A stretch of DNA of 64,000 nucleotides, taken from Roseiconus lacunae. GTDB lineage: Bacteria > Planctomycetota > Planctomycetia > Pirellulales > Pirellulaceae. A program made the translations under genes and the position numbers. Positions 53,428-63,231 of this stretch are shown piece by piece (the stretch's first letter is position 1; each line of letters begins with the position of its first letter). The notes under the pieces are model-generated. The model worked only from the letters and a program-made list of their open reading frames with translations. It ran no database searches and was not told the origin of the DNA. The stretch covers positions 1-64,000 of the forward strand of contig NZ_VSZO01000008.1 of NCBI RefSeq assembly GCF_008312935.1, given 5' to 3'.

Positions 53428-53713
53428 CCTACCTGCTCTACCATTGAAAGTAACATCATCAAGCGTGAACGCTTTTGTGATTTCATTGTGCCCCATTATG
53501 CCGTCGATGCGAATCCACGAAACTGTCGCACCACGCTCATCCCAATTTCGGACGCCGATCAATTTAATGCGACGTCAAACGCCCCCAAACCAACCGCAGG
53601 TTCGTATCGTCGTTCCCTAAAGATCCATCACCGCGCGAGCGACTTTCACGATCGCGGGCGGGCCGATAGATTCGACTTCCAGGCGGCCAAAACATACAGC
53701 AAAGAGAAACACG

Positions 53714-54784
53714 ATGTATTTCGCGAGTGACAACTGGGCCGGCGCGGCCGATGAAATTGCCGAATCATTGCGTCAGCACTCGGGTGGATTCTCCCCCGCT
53801 TACGGCGAAAGCGATCTCGACAAACGATTAGAAGAACGCTTCAACGAACTGTTCGAACGCGAGGTCGCCGTATTTTTTGTTGGCACCGGGACCGCGGCGA
53901 ATTCGCTTGCCTTGTCGGCGACCAACCGCCCCGGCGGTTTTGTCCTCTGTCATCGCGAAGCCCATCTAATCGAAGATGAATGCGGCGCCCCCGAATTCTT
54001 TACCTCCGGCGCCCGACTGGCTCCCATCGATGGAGCCCACGGGAAACTTGATCTTCAACGACTCCGCGAAGGCCTCGAACGCTTCGATCCGAACTTTGTC
54101 CATCATGGTCAACCGATGGCGGTCAGTCTGACGCAGGCTACCGAAGTCGGCACGGTTTATTCGTGCGAAGAACTACAAGCGATCGCTGATCTCACCCATT
54201 CGTTTGGTTTGCCCCTACATATGGATGGAGCCCGGTTCGCCAACGCGATGGTTCGATTAGGCGTCACCCCGGCTGAAATGACCTGGAAATCCGGAATCGA
54301 TATTCTCTCCTTCGGTGGTACAAAGAATGGGTGCTGGTGCGCCGAAGCGTTGGTCTTCATGAACCCCGAACGCGCAAAGCAATTACCATTTATCCGGAAG
54401 CGCGCGGCGCAATTGTTTTCCAAAACTCGGTTCATCGCGGCCCAGTTCCACGCCTACTTGGACGACGACTTGTGGATCTCACTTGCCAAGCATGCAAATT
54501 CTATGGCGGACGAATTGGGCGAACGACTAAATCAGTTTTCCAATTTGCGTGTCGCCTGGAAGTGCCAGTCCAACGAATTGTTTGTGACTATGCCGAAGCA
54601 GCTCGCAAAACGCTTGCTCGATCAGGGGGCAAAGTTTTACCCGTGGCCCGTCCCCGCGGAATTCGCACCCAAGCTTGCTGCCGGAGACGGGCTCTATCGA
54701 CTGGTGACGTCGTTTGCGACCGAACGTGAACAGATCGACCAGTTGGTCGCCGCAATCGAAGCGTCCTCGAAGCCAACGAGTTAG
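53714..54784 (+). CDS. Threonine aldolase-family PLP enzyme
   Basis: 356 residues, fold type I. MYFASDNWAGA, then GESDLDKRLEERFNELFERE, VGTGTAANSLALSA (PLP phosphate loop), LHMDGARFANA (D171 stacks on the pyridine N) and SFGGTKNG with the PLP lysine K204. These are the marks of low-specificity threonine aldolases and related beta-eliminating lyases. It would cleave L-threonine or L-allo-threonine to glycine and acetaldehyde, but its substrate is inferred. No partner gene lies adjacent. The ATG at 53714 is the only sensible start; it diverges from hemL. Confidence 0.88.
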   Translation: MYFASDNWAGAADEIAESLRQHSGGFSPAYGESDLDKRLEERFNELFEREVAVFFVGTGTAANSLALSATNRPGGFVLCHREAHLIEDECGAPEFFTSGARLAPIDGAHGKLDLQRLREGLERFDPNFVHHGQPMAVSLTQATEVGTVYSCEELQAIADLTHSFGLPLHMDGARFANAMVRLGVTPAEMTWKSGIDILSFGGTKNGCWCAEALVFMNPERAKQLPFIRKRAAQLFSKTRFIAAQFHAYLDDDLWISLAKHANSMADELGERLNQFSNLRVAWKCQSNELFVTMPKQLAKRLLDQGAKFYPWPVPAEFAPKLAAGDGLYRLVTSFATEREQIDQLVAAIEASSKPTS

Positions 54785-55052
54785 TGCTTCATCGGTGCCT
54801 AACCCTAGGATTCGCCGTTCGGCCATCACCAAGGCCGCGATTCACTAAGCCGGAGTCCGTCGACTGATCAGCCAAACTCGAATCGTAGATCAGCAGCGAA
54901 TCGCTAGCTGCCATCGCGGATCGAAGCGACATGGTCTATCAGGCATCCTGCCGCAACTGGGAGTTTTGGGCATCGCTGGCACGAACAACCTCGGTCAAAT
55001 AAACTGACGGCCAGCCTTCCCCTTCCTTCCCCCCTCCATCCTGGATTCTTCC

Positions 55053-56090
55053 GTGCGAATCAATTCGTTGTTTAGCGCTTTCCTCGGACTGGTCGTTATT
55101 CTGGCCGTTAGCAACCGCGCCTCTGCCGACAAGCCAGTCCAATTAATCTTTGACACCGACATCGGCAATGATTGTGATGATGTGATGGCATTGGCCATGA
55201 TCCACGCCTTACAATCGCGTGGCGAATGCGAACTGCTTGCCGTCACGATTACCAAAGACCACGAACTGGCCGCGCCGTTCACCGATTGCGTCAACACGTT
55301 TTATGGTCGAGGCGACATTCCGATTGGCGTTTGTCGCAGCGACGTGACCCCGGAAGCAGGCCGATATAACGTATTGGCATCGGAAACCGAGGATGGTTCC
55401 CCGCGTTACCCACACGATCTCACCACCGGAAAAGACGCCCCGTCGGCGGTCGAAGTACTTCGGAAAACGTTGGCCACAGCGGATGATCACAGTGTCGTGA
55501 TTGCCCAAGTCGGCTTTTCGACAAATCTTGCGGACCTGCTCCGTTCGCCGGCAGATGACATCAGCAAGCTCGATGGTGTCGCGCTCGTCAAAAAGAAAGT
55601 TCGCTTGCTCTCGGCGATGGCCGGTGCGTTCACCAAGATCCCAAACAACAAAGGCGAGCTATACGATCACAAAGAATACAACGTGGTCAAAGACTTAGAC
55701 AGCGCCAAGCATCTCGCCGAAAACTGGCCGACGGCGATCATCTGGAGCGGCTTTGAAATCGGGCTCAACCTACGCTATCCACATCGCAGCATCGAACAAG
55801 ACTACGGCTACGTCGATCATCATCCGGTCTCAGAAGCCTACGTGCTATACAACCCGCCACCGCACGACCGACCGACTTGGGATCTCACATCGGTACTTCA
55901 AGCCGTCCGTCCCGGCCATGAGTACTTTCAGCTATCTCCGCAAGGTCGCGTCACGGTCGAAGCGGATGGGCTGACAACGTTTGAAGCTGCCGAAAACGGA
56001 CGGGACCAATACTTTATCTTGAAGGACGACCAAAAGGCTCGGATCACCGAAGCACTCATGCTGCTGTCGAGCGAACCACCGTCGCACTGA
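55053..56090 (+). CDS. Exported nucleoside hydrolase-like protein
   Basis: 345 residues; GTG start at 55053 opening a signal peptide (LFSAFLGLVVILAVSNRASA). The IUNH-type metal site is QLIFDTDIGNDCDDVMALAM: DTDIGNDCDD replaces the usual DTDPGxDD, keeping the Asp ligands. Further conserved points are ELLAVTITKDHE, VVIAQVGFSTNLADLL and VKKKVRLLSAMAGAFTK. Being exported, it may act on ribosylated compounds outside the cytoplasm; the family in planctomycetes is expanded and its substrates are mostly unknown. It heads a plus-strand run of exported enzymes. Confidence 0.82.
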   Translation: MRINSLFSAFLGLVVILAVSNRASADKPVQLIFDTDIGNDCDDVMALAMIHALQSRGECELLAVTITKDHELAAPFTDCVNTFYGRGDIPIGVCRSDVTPEAGRYNVLASETEDGSPRYPHDLTTGKDAPSAVEVLRKTLATADDHSVVIAQVGFSTNLADLLRSPADDISKLDGVALVKKKVRLLSAMAGAFTKIPNNKGELYDHKEYNVVKDLDSAKHLAENWPTAIIWSGFEIGLNLRYPHRSIEQDYGYVDHHPVSEAYVLYNPPPHDRPTWDLTSVLQAVRPGHEYFQLSPQGRVTVEADGLTTFEAAENGRDQYFILKDDQKARITEALMLLSSEPPSH

Positions 56091-56293
56091 GCGCGTGCTC
56101 GCCCACTGGTCATCTGTCACCTTTTGGTGAATACCGCGATCAACGACCGATCGATGCCTAATCGGATCGGTTCCCAACCATCGAGACCGAGCCCCCCCCT
56201 CCCCGAAGAGCCAACACCGAAACACCCTGAAGTGCTACACTGGGCATCGATCAGATACCTGTAAACGGTTCGTCCATTCCATAGGTGACCACG

Positions 56294-58981
56294 ATGCTCA
56301 AAGTTGCAAGTCGGTATGTCTGCGTGTTGGGAATCGTCGTTTTAAACGGGTTTCTCTCGTCGAAATTGCTTGCTCAGGTTAGCGAGCCGATCGTCGGCAA
56401 GAGCACGGTTGATGCGAAACAGATGGGCGAACTCAAAGCCCGCTTGGATCGCAGAGAGATCGCCCAAGAAATCGATTCGAAGATCCCTCTGCCATTGCAG
56501 CAGGGGCAGCGCGACTTGGCCGGTCTGCTGAACGACCTTAAATTGAAGCAAGGCGCGGCGTCCGGAGAGTCTCGACCTCGAAGCATTCTGCCGTCCGGCT
56601 ACGAGCGTCCTTACTTCCGATCCGGCGAGGAGCGTTCCTCAGCTCGCGGCGTGCTGAACACATCGCTTTCGATCGTCTATGACGACCGGAAAATCTATCG
56701 TCCCGACACGATCGAAGTTGATGGCGACGGCAAGCCAGTCGAAGAAAACGGCAAGCCCATCGTTTTGGCTCAAGCGGGGTTGATCAACGCGAGGTTACGA
56801 TCCTACGAAGGACGCCCCGTCGGACCAACGCTGCGAGTAAAACCGGGTGAAATCTTGAGGGTGAAACTGAAGAATCTCTTGCCCCCTGAGAACCCAAACG
56901 AACACCCCGACGACATCAACACTCCCCACGACTTTAACACGACAAATTTACATACGCATGGGCTGCACGTTTCACCGGCAGGAAACGGCGACAACGTTCT
57001 ATCATCGGTCCGCCCCGGGGAAGAACTCATCTACGAAGTTACGGTACCGGAAGACCACATCTCGGGAACATTTTGGTATCACGCCCATCGGCACGGCTCG
57101 ACGGCAATGCAAGTCTCCAGCGGAATGGCTGGAGCACTGATCATCGATTCGCCGGCAGACGACGAAGGTACGATTGACAATGTTCCAGGTATCGATACTG
57201 CCGAGGAACGAATCTGTGTCTTCCAACAGATTTCTTATGTTCCGCCGTCGTATCAATTCAATCTAGTCGAGGCTCCGGGAGGGTTGAGCGACCTCCCCAG
57301 TACCGGTAAAGAGTTGGTAGTTGTTGGAAAGATGCCGACGGGAAAATTGGTGTTTCGGGTCTTTGATGATGAAGGCAATCAAATCGAAAACCTTGAGGAT
57401 GTATCGCTACCGTCTGGCAAGGCGAAGGCACTGCAACGGTTGAAACTTAAGATCAAAGAACTAAAGGATGCGAATGAACGTCGCATTCGAATCTCGCTAT
57501 TTCCTCGAGTCTGGTCATTGCTTGACTTCGAGAACTACGAACTCGAAGAGTATGAAATGGCGTTTGGCCCAACTCGTTGGAGAGACGGGAAAGGACTAGA
57601 CGGTTGGCGCACGACAGTCAACGGGCAATTTGAACCGGTCATTCGTGTCGAATCGGGAAAGCTACAGCGGTTTCGGATGATCCACGCAGGTGTTCGAGAT
57701 CCCATCACAGTGCAGTTCTCCCCCATTCCCGCCGCTGCGATTGAAAGCAGAAATCCTTCCATAGCGCAATACAACGTCGATGAAATCAACGAAAGGGGCA
57801 TGCGTGAAATTGCCCGCGATGGAATTCCGCTCGAACAAATGAAACAAACCGATGCGATCGAGCTCTATCCCGGATATCGTAGCGACGCACTGGTTCGATT
57901 TGTCAATACTTCATCGCAGCCCGAGTACCACATCATGTGGAATGGTCCCAGTGATGTCAGCCTTGATCCGGCCATCGCGGTCGCCACAAAAGAAGCAGAA
58001 ATTTTGGCCGTTGTCGAAGTTATGCCGGGATCTCCACTCGATGTCGAGCCTTGGCCAAGTTTGCATGATTTTGCAAACATTCGACGACCTAAGCCGATTG
58101 ATTCGCGTGATGTCGTCGGACTACAGACGATCAACCTCGGCGAGGGTGGATTTGCGATCAATCAACTACGCTATGATCCCGAACGTGATCCCCGAGTCGT
58201 GCAATTGGGTCGTACTGATCAATGGGACTTGGCGTCGCTTGGTTTCGGTAACCATCCATTCCATATTCATGTCAACCCATTCTATGTCGTCTCGAAAACA
58301 ACCGTGATGAAGGACGACAGTGTTCGGGTTGATCCCATCGGAGTTTGGAAGGATACGTTGTTGGTGCTTGGTGCGAGCGACGACAACGGCGAAAAGAGCA
58401 TTTCCTATAAGGTACTTACAAACTACAAACGCTACGTCGGCGAATTTGTCCTTCATTGCCATATTCTTGACCACGAAGACCAAGGAATGATGATGAAAGT
58501 CGCGGTCGAGAATTCGACCTACAAAATCGGCACCGCGTTGGCGTATCCATTTCAAGCCCCCGTATGGACATTGCCGAATGTGGCCGGTGAAAAGAAGTCC
58601 CTCGACGAGTTGCGTGGTGGTAAAGCGACCGTACTGGTCTTTCTTCAGGACCAATCTTGTTCCCTGTGCAACGAGCAGATGCAAGCGTTTAAGTCACGCA
58701 TTGGTGACTTCTCGGCAGCAGACGCCAACGTCGTTTTTGTCGCTCCCAAATCGAAGGATGATTCATTTCCGCAGCCGGGTTTCGATCTTCCGATTGTATT
58801 CGATCACGACCTCTCTGTTTTCGCTGATTACGAGGTCACTGTACCCGAATACAATGCCGCGTTACATGGAGTGTTTATTCTTGATCACGAAGGAAAAGTG
58901 GTCTGGCGAGAGACGTCGGATGAGCCAGCGATGAATTTGAATTTGCTGCTCGAACAGATTCGATACCTTCCTTCTCCATAG
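56294..58981 (+). CDS. Multicopper oxidase fused to a C-terminal redoxin domain
   Basis: 895 residues from the ATG at 56294, with AGGTGA six bases upstream; a GTG at 56285 would add three. A hydrophobic export segment (YVCVLGIVVLNGFLSS) comes first. All copper-binding motifs are present: NLHTHGLH (H220, H222), WYHAHRHGS (263-268), NHPFHIH (654-659) and HCHILDHEDQGM with type-1 ligands C722, H727 and M732. A long insertion with a coiled helix (KALQRLKLKIKELKDANERR) sits between domains. From about residue 750 a peroxiredoxin/thioredoxin-like domain begins (FQAPVWTLPNVAGEKKSLDEL, TVLVFLQDQSCSLCNEQM), with C789 and C792 as CxxC. Probably periplasmic or secreted, oxidising a phenol or metal. The fusion is unusual. 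Confidence 0.85.
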   Translation: MLKVASRYVCVLGIVVLNGFLSSKLLAQVSEPIVGKSTVDAKQMGELKARLDRREIAQEIDSKIPLPLQQGQRDLAGLLNDLKLKQGAASGESRPRSILPSGYERPYFRSGEERSSARGVLNTSLSIVYDDRKIYRPDTIEVDGDGKPVEENGKPIVLAQAGLINARLRSYEGRPVGPTLRVKPGEILRVKLKNLLPPENPNEHPDDINTPHDFNTTNLHTHGLHVSPAGNGDNVLSSVRPGEELIYEVTVPEDHISGTFWYHAHRHGSTAMQVSSGMAGALIIDSPADDEGTIDNVPGIDTAEERICVFQQISYVPPSYQFNLVEAPGGLSDLPSTGKELVVVGKMPTGKLVFRVFDDEGNQIENLEDVSLPSGKAKALQRLKLKIKELKDANERRIRISLFPRVWSLLDFENYELEEYEMAFGPTRWRDGKGLDGWRTTVNGQFEPVIRVESGKLQRFRMIHAGVRDPITVQFSPIPAAAIESRNPSIAQYNVDEINERGMREIARDGIPLEQMKQTDAIELYPGYRSDALVRFVNTSSQPEYHIMWNGPSDVSLDPAIAVATKEAEILAVVEVMPGSPLDVEPWPSLHDFANIRRPKPIDSRDVVGLQTINLGEGGFAINQLRYDPERDPRVVQLGRTDQWDLASLGFGNHPFHIHVNPFYVVSKTTVMKDDSVRVDPIGVWKDTLLVLGASDDNGEKSISYKVLTNYKRYVGEFVLHCHILDHEDQGMMMKVAVENSTYKIGTALAYPFQAPVWTLPNVAGEKKSLDELRGGKATVLVFLQDQSCSLCNEQMQAFKSRIGDFSAADANVVFVAPKSKDDSFPQPGFDLPIVFDHDLSVFADYEVTVPEYNAALHGVFILDHEGKVVWRETSDEPAMNLNLLLEQIRYLPSP

Positions 58982-59277
58982 CCCGTGCCGCAGCGTCAGA
59001 CCAATCAAACCGTCTGAAAACGGGCCAATCGGATTCACGGATCGCAGGTATCTACCGGCGATCTGCTTTGCGGTGAATCGCAGTCGCATCGACGCTGCGA
59101 ATCTGCCCCGAATCATCCGCATCGCCTTGATGGTGTACGGTACAATTCGAAACGCCATCACCACTCTGCGAGTTTCGCTATTTGCGTGGAAGCGTTGGCT
59201 TCCATTCGATGTTCGCACTGCAGACTTATCGTGAATCTGTTTCCCTGCTCGGTAGTTACCAAAATCTGTGCGACCTT

Positions 59278-61011
59278 ATGAATTGTATGTTTCAACATCG
59301 TTGTCAGGTTGCCAGCGCAGCCGTCTTGATTAGTGCTTTCGTGATCTCGCCGCCAACGGCACTTGGGCAACAGAGCATCGCGGTTCAGGTTGACGTTGAT
59401 GCCGACGAAAAAATCGGCAGGCTGCAACCGATCTGGCGGTTCTTTGGTGCAGATGAGCCTAACTACGCGACCATGAAAGACGGACAGCAATTGCTTCGTG
59501 ATCTTGGCGAATTACGACCAAAGCAAGTCTACTTTCGCGCACACAACCTTCTGACTTCAGGGGACGGAACACCGGCGTTGAAATGGGGCTCAACCGATGT
59601 GTATAGCGAAGATCAGGACGGCAACCCCAGATATAACTGGAAAACGGTCGACCGCATCTTTGATTCCTATCTTGAACGAGGCGTTCGCCCTTACGCTCAA
59701 ATCGGTTTTATGCCGAAGGCACTTTCCACCCACCCCGAACCCTACCGCCACCACTGGCGTCCGGGGATGCCCTATCACGAAGTCTTCACGGGCTGGAGCT
59801 ATCCTCCCAAAGACTATGAGAAGTGGAATGAGTTGGTTTATCAGTGGGTCAAGCATTGCGTTGACCGCTATGGTCGCGAGGAGGTCGAAACGTGGTACTG
59901 GCAAACCTGGAACGAAGCCAATATCGGATCGGCCGATCGCCCGGGTTATTTTACGGGCACAGTTGAAGAGTTCCACAAGCTTCACGACTACGCGATCGCC
60001 GGCGTTCGCAGAGCCTTGCCGACCGCACGGGTTGGCGGTCCTGACTCCGCGGGCAGCGGAGGCCGCTGGACTCGCGACTTCTTAGAACACTGCCTACGTG
60101 GCACCAACCATGCGACCGGTGAATCGGGAACACCCCTGAATTTCGTTTCCTTTCACGCGAAGGGCGCCCCTCGGTTTATCGATGGACATATCCAGATGGG
60201 CATCGCCAATCAACTTCGCACGATCGACGATGGCTTTAAAATTGTCGCAGCATTCCCCGAGCTGAAATCGACACCAATTGTCATCGGAGAATCAGATCCG
60301 GAAGGCTGTGCCGCCTGCCAAGGTCCGATGTTTTCGTATCGCAATGGGACCGTTTATTCGAGCTACACTGCGGCCAGTTTTGCCCGCAAACATGATTTGG
60401 CCGCCCGCCACGGTGTCAACCTAGAAGGCGCATTATCGTGGTCGTTCACGTTCGAAGACCAAGCCTACTTTGCCGGATTTCGACAGATGTCCAGCAATGG
60501 CCTCGCGCTACCAGTGCTCAACGTGATGCGAATGTTCAGCCGCATGGGAGAAACCAGAATTAAAGCCAGCAGCGACCGAGCCATTCCGCTCGACAACATC
60601 TTACGTGACGGGGTTCGACGTTCACCTGACGTTGGCGCCATCGCCAGTCTCGATGAAACCGAGAAGCAACTCTGTGTCATGATCTGGCACTACCATGATG
60701 ATGATGTGTCTGGCCCGGATGCAGACGTCACATTAACGATCACTGGCCTGCCGGCCGGCGCTGCCGAATCTAAACTAGATCATTTCCGCGTCGACCACTC
60801 TCACAGCAACTCGTATACACGGTGGCTCACGATGGGGTCACCGGTCGCGCCGAACCGCCTCGAGTACCAACAGTTAAAAGAGGCGTCCAAGCTCGCCAGC
60901 ATCAATCCCCAAAAAACGTCTATCGCAGTAAGGCAGGGAAAGAGCGAATTACGGTTCACGTTACCACGCCAGGGTGTATCGTTAGTGGTGCTGGATTGGT
61001 CTCAAGAATAA
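59278..61011 (+). CDS. Exported GH39-like glycoside hydrolase
   Basis: 577 residues from the ATG at 59278 (alternative 59287), with a signal peptide (VASAAVLISAFVISPPTALG). A TIM barrel: LRPKQVYFRAHN, GVRPYAQIGFMPKAL, then TWYWQTWNEANIGSA where E213 is the acid/base (WNEAN is the clan GH-A motif). The candidate nucleophile is E338 in IVIGESDPEG. The C-terminal beta-sandwich is typical of GH39 xylosidase-like enzymes. It probably releases xylose or a uronic acid from a polysaccharide; the exact substrate is not readable. It lies between the multicopper oxidase and a sulfatase on the same strand, which fits a degradation locus. Confidence 0.8.
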   Translation: MNCMFQHRCQVASAAVLISAFVISPPTALGQQSIAVQVDVDADEKIGRLQPIWRFFGADEPNYATMKDGQQLLRDLGELRPKQVYFRAHNLLTSGDGTPALKWGSTDVYSEDQDGNPRYNWKTVDRIFDSYLERGVRPYAQIGFMPKALSTHPEPYRHHWRPGMPYHEVFTGWSYPPKDYEKWNELVYQWVKHCVDRYGREEVETWYWQTWNEANIGSADRPGYFTGTVEEFHKLHDYAIAGVRRALPTARVGGPDSAGSGGRWTRDFLEHCLRGTNHATGESGTPLNFVSFHAKGAPRFIDGHIQMGIANQLRTIDDGFKIVAAFPELKSTPIVIGESDPEGCAACQGPMFSYRNGTVYSSYTAASFARKHDLAARHGVNLEGALSWSFTFEDQAYFAGFRQMSSNGLALPVLNVMRMFSRMGETRIKASSDRAIPLDNILRDGVRRSPDVGAIASLDETEKQLCVMIWHYHDDDVSGPDADVTLTITGLPAGAAESKLDHFRVDHSHSNSYTRWLTMGSPVAPNRLEYQQLKEASKLASINPQKTSIAVRQGKSELRFTLPRQGVSLVVLDWSQE

Positions 61012-61168
61012 CCCATCATTTTCGACATACCTTACAGTGTCGCGTCGCATGACGGAGTGATTTTTGCTGTATCTACAACAACCGGTTGACATTGCGTTCT
61101 CTCTCAGTTGCTATAACGAGAAAGACGCAATAATAGAAGCTTGCCCACCATTTTCTCTGCAAGGATCA

Positions 61169-63067
61169 ATGCCTTTAAACTCTTCGATTGGAAACGGTGA
61201 TCCGAGGCATCATACGATCGCCACGAATTCAACTCGTCTTTTATGTTGGTTCGTCATCAGTCTATGCATGTCGCTGGCCAGGGATGGGCTTGCAGAATCA
61301 CCGGGTCATCCGAACGTGATCGTCGTGATGACCGATGACCAGGGGTACGGCGAGTTCTCGTTCAATGGTAACCCCGTCATCGAGACGCCATCGATCGATC
61401 AACTGGCCAGCCAAAGCGTGCGATTGACGGACTTTCATGTCGCGCCAATGTGTACCCCGACTCGTGGCCAATTGATGTCCGGTTTAGATGCGTTTCGCAA
61501 TGCCGCGATCAACGTCAGTAGCGGCCGAACGTTGCTAAACGCGGACTTGAAAACGATGGCGAATGTCTTTGACGAAGCGGGTTACTCGACAGGTATTTTT
61601 GGCAAATGGCATCTCGGAGATAACTACCCGTTTCGTCCGGAAGATCGTGGCTTCGACGAAGCCCTCTGGTTTCCTTCGTCGCATGTCAATAGCGTCCCAG
61701 ATTTCTGGGATAACGACTACTTCGCCGACACCTACATTCGAAACGGGCAACGACAAAAGTACGCGGGCTATTGCACGGACGTGTTCTTCGATGAAGCGAT
61801 CAACTGGATGGGCAAGCAGGCCGATAGCGAGCAGCCGTTCTTTACCTACATCGCGCTTAATTCTGCTCATTGGCCTTGGTTTGTCCCGGAGAAATACCGC
61901 CAAACGGTCCGGGCGACGATTGAAAACAATCCAGACTTTGCCAAATCGTTTGCCGACCGTCCGCAATTGCGTGATAACCTGATTAGCTTCTTGGCGATGG
62001 GGGCAAACATCGATGACAACGTTGGGAAACTAAACCGATTCCTCGACGACCAAGGGCTCACGAAAAATACGATCGTTGTTTTTCTGACCGACAACGGAAG
62101 CACCTTTGGACACCAATACTTCAACGCTGGAATGCGAGGCCACAAGACACAGCTCTGGGAAGGCGGACACCGAGTTCCATGCCTGATCCGCTGGCCCGAC
62201 GTTTTACGACCAAGAGATGTCGATGACCTGACGCACGTTCAAGATCTGCTTCCGACCCTGGCTGACCTTGCCGATGCCGATTCACATCTTCCTTCGCGAC
62301 TGGACGGAATCAGCCTGAAAGCACGATTGACCGGTCAGTCGGCGTCGTTGCCGGATCGGATGCTGGTGATCAACTACAGCCGAATGCCGTCGTTCCGAGT
62401 CACCTACACCGACAAGAACCCAGCGATCCCGGTTCGCAATGGGGCTGCCGTCTTGTGGAAAAAATGGCGATTCTTGGAGAACCGGCGGCTTTACGATATC
62501 GACGCTGATCCCCACCAGGATCGGAACATCGCAGCCGACCATCCGGATGTTGTGGCAAAGCTTCGCAAACATTTGAATGCGTGGTGGGACGAGGTCAAAG
62601 ACGACGTGTTGACCCCACAGCGAGTCATCATCGGGCATCCGTCCGACAACCCAACGCTTCTAACCGCTTGCGAGTGGCTGGACGTATTCGTCGATCAACA
62701 AGTTCAGATTCGTCGCGGCGTCCGTAAGAACGGCACATGGTATTTGAGCGTCGATCGTGATGGTAGCTACGCATTTGAACTACGTCGCTGGCCGCGCGAG
62801 TCAGGGTTGAAACTCGAGGACTCCGTCGCCGTTACCAAAGTTACCGATGGTGAATTCCCCGCCGGCGTTTCGTTACCCATTTCGAAAGCGCGACTGCAAA
62901 TCGGCAGCTACGATCATACCCAAGCTCCCAATGCGGACGAACAAGCCTTCACATTCAACGTTGAACTGAAAGCCGGTCCGACAGAGATGAAGACCTGGAT
63001 GATCGACGGCCAGGGTAACGAAATTTGTGGCGCCTACTACGTTTACGTTCGACGCCTTTCAGAGTGA
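61169..63067 (+). CDS. Secreted sulfatase (formylglycine type) with C-terminal extension
   Basis: 632 residues from the ATG at 61169, with AAGGA just upstream and a hydrophobic export segment (LLCWFVISLCMSLA). Metal site: VIVVMTDDQGYG. The formylglycine motif is CTPTR (C95). Further points: GKWHLGDNYPFRPEDRGFDEA, FLTDNGSTFG, GHKTQLWEGGHRVPCLIRWP. After the catalytic core ends (near 500), about 130 residues form a beta-sandwich-like extension with AFELRRWPRE and VELKAGPTEMKTWM, perhaps carbohydrate-binding. Its neighbours (GH39-like, multicopper oxidase) suggest it desulfates the same glycan. It is not closely similar to the sulfatase at 49.1 kb. Confidence 0.9.
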   Translation: MPLNSSIGNGDPRHHTIATNSTRLLCWFVISLCMSLARDGLAESPGHPNVIVVMTDDQGYGEFSFNGNPVIETPSIDQLASQSVRLTDFHVAPMCTPTRGQLMSGLDAFRNAAINVSSGRTLLNADLKTMANVFDEAGYSTGIFGKWHLGDNYPFRPEDRGFDEALWFPSSHVNSVPDFWDNDYFADTYIRNGQRQKYAGYCTDVFFDEAINWMGKQADSEQPFFTYIALNSAHWPWFVPEKYRQTVRATIENNPDFAKSFADRPQLRDNLISFLAMGANIDDNVGKLNRFLDDQGLTKNTIVVFLTDNGSTFGHQYFNAGMRGHKTQLWEGGHRVPCLIRWPDVLRPRDVDDLTHVQDLLPTLADLADADSHLPSRLDGISLKARLTGQSASLPDRMLVINYSRMPSFRVTYTDKNPAIPVRNGAAVLWKKWRFLENRRLYDIDADPHQDRNIAADHPDVVAKLRKHLNAWWDEVKDDVLTPQRVIIGHPSDNPTLLTACEWLDVFVDQQVQIRRGVRKNGTWYLSVDRDGSYAFELRRWPRESGLKLEDSVAVTKVTDGEFPAGVSLPISKARLQIGSYDHTQAPNADEQAFTFNVELKAGPTEMKTWMIDGQGNEICGAYYVYVRRLSE

Positions 63068-63231
63068 CAACATAAAATCAGACGCTTTGACTATACTCAG
63101 TCGCAACCGATCGGGCTGGCGAGCGGCCATTGCCCCCCTTCTCTGGTGTGACGGTGTATGATTTTTAGGCTGTCGAGTTTTAACGACACCGGCGGGACAC
63201 CCCTACAAATTTCTTCTCCTCGGAGCCATTC

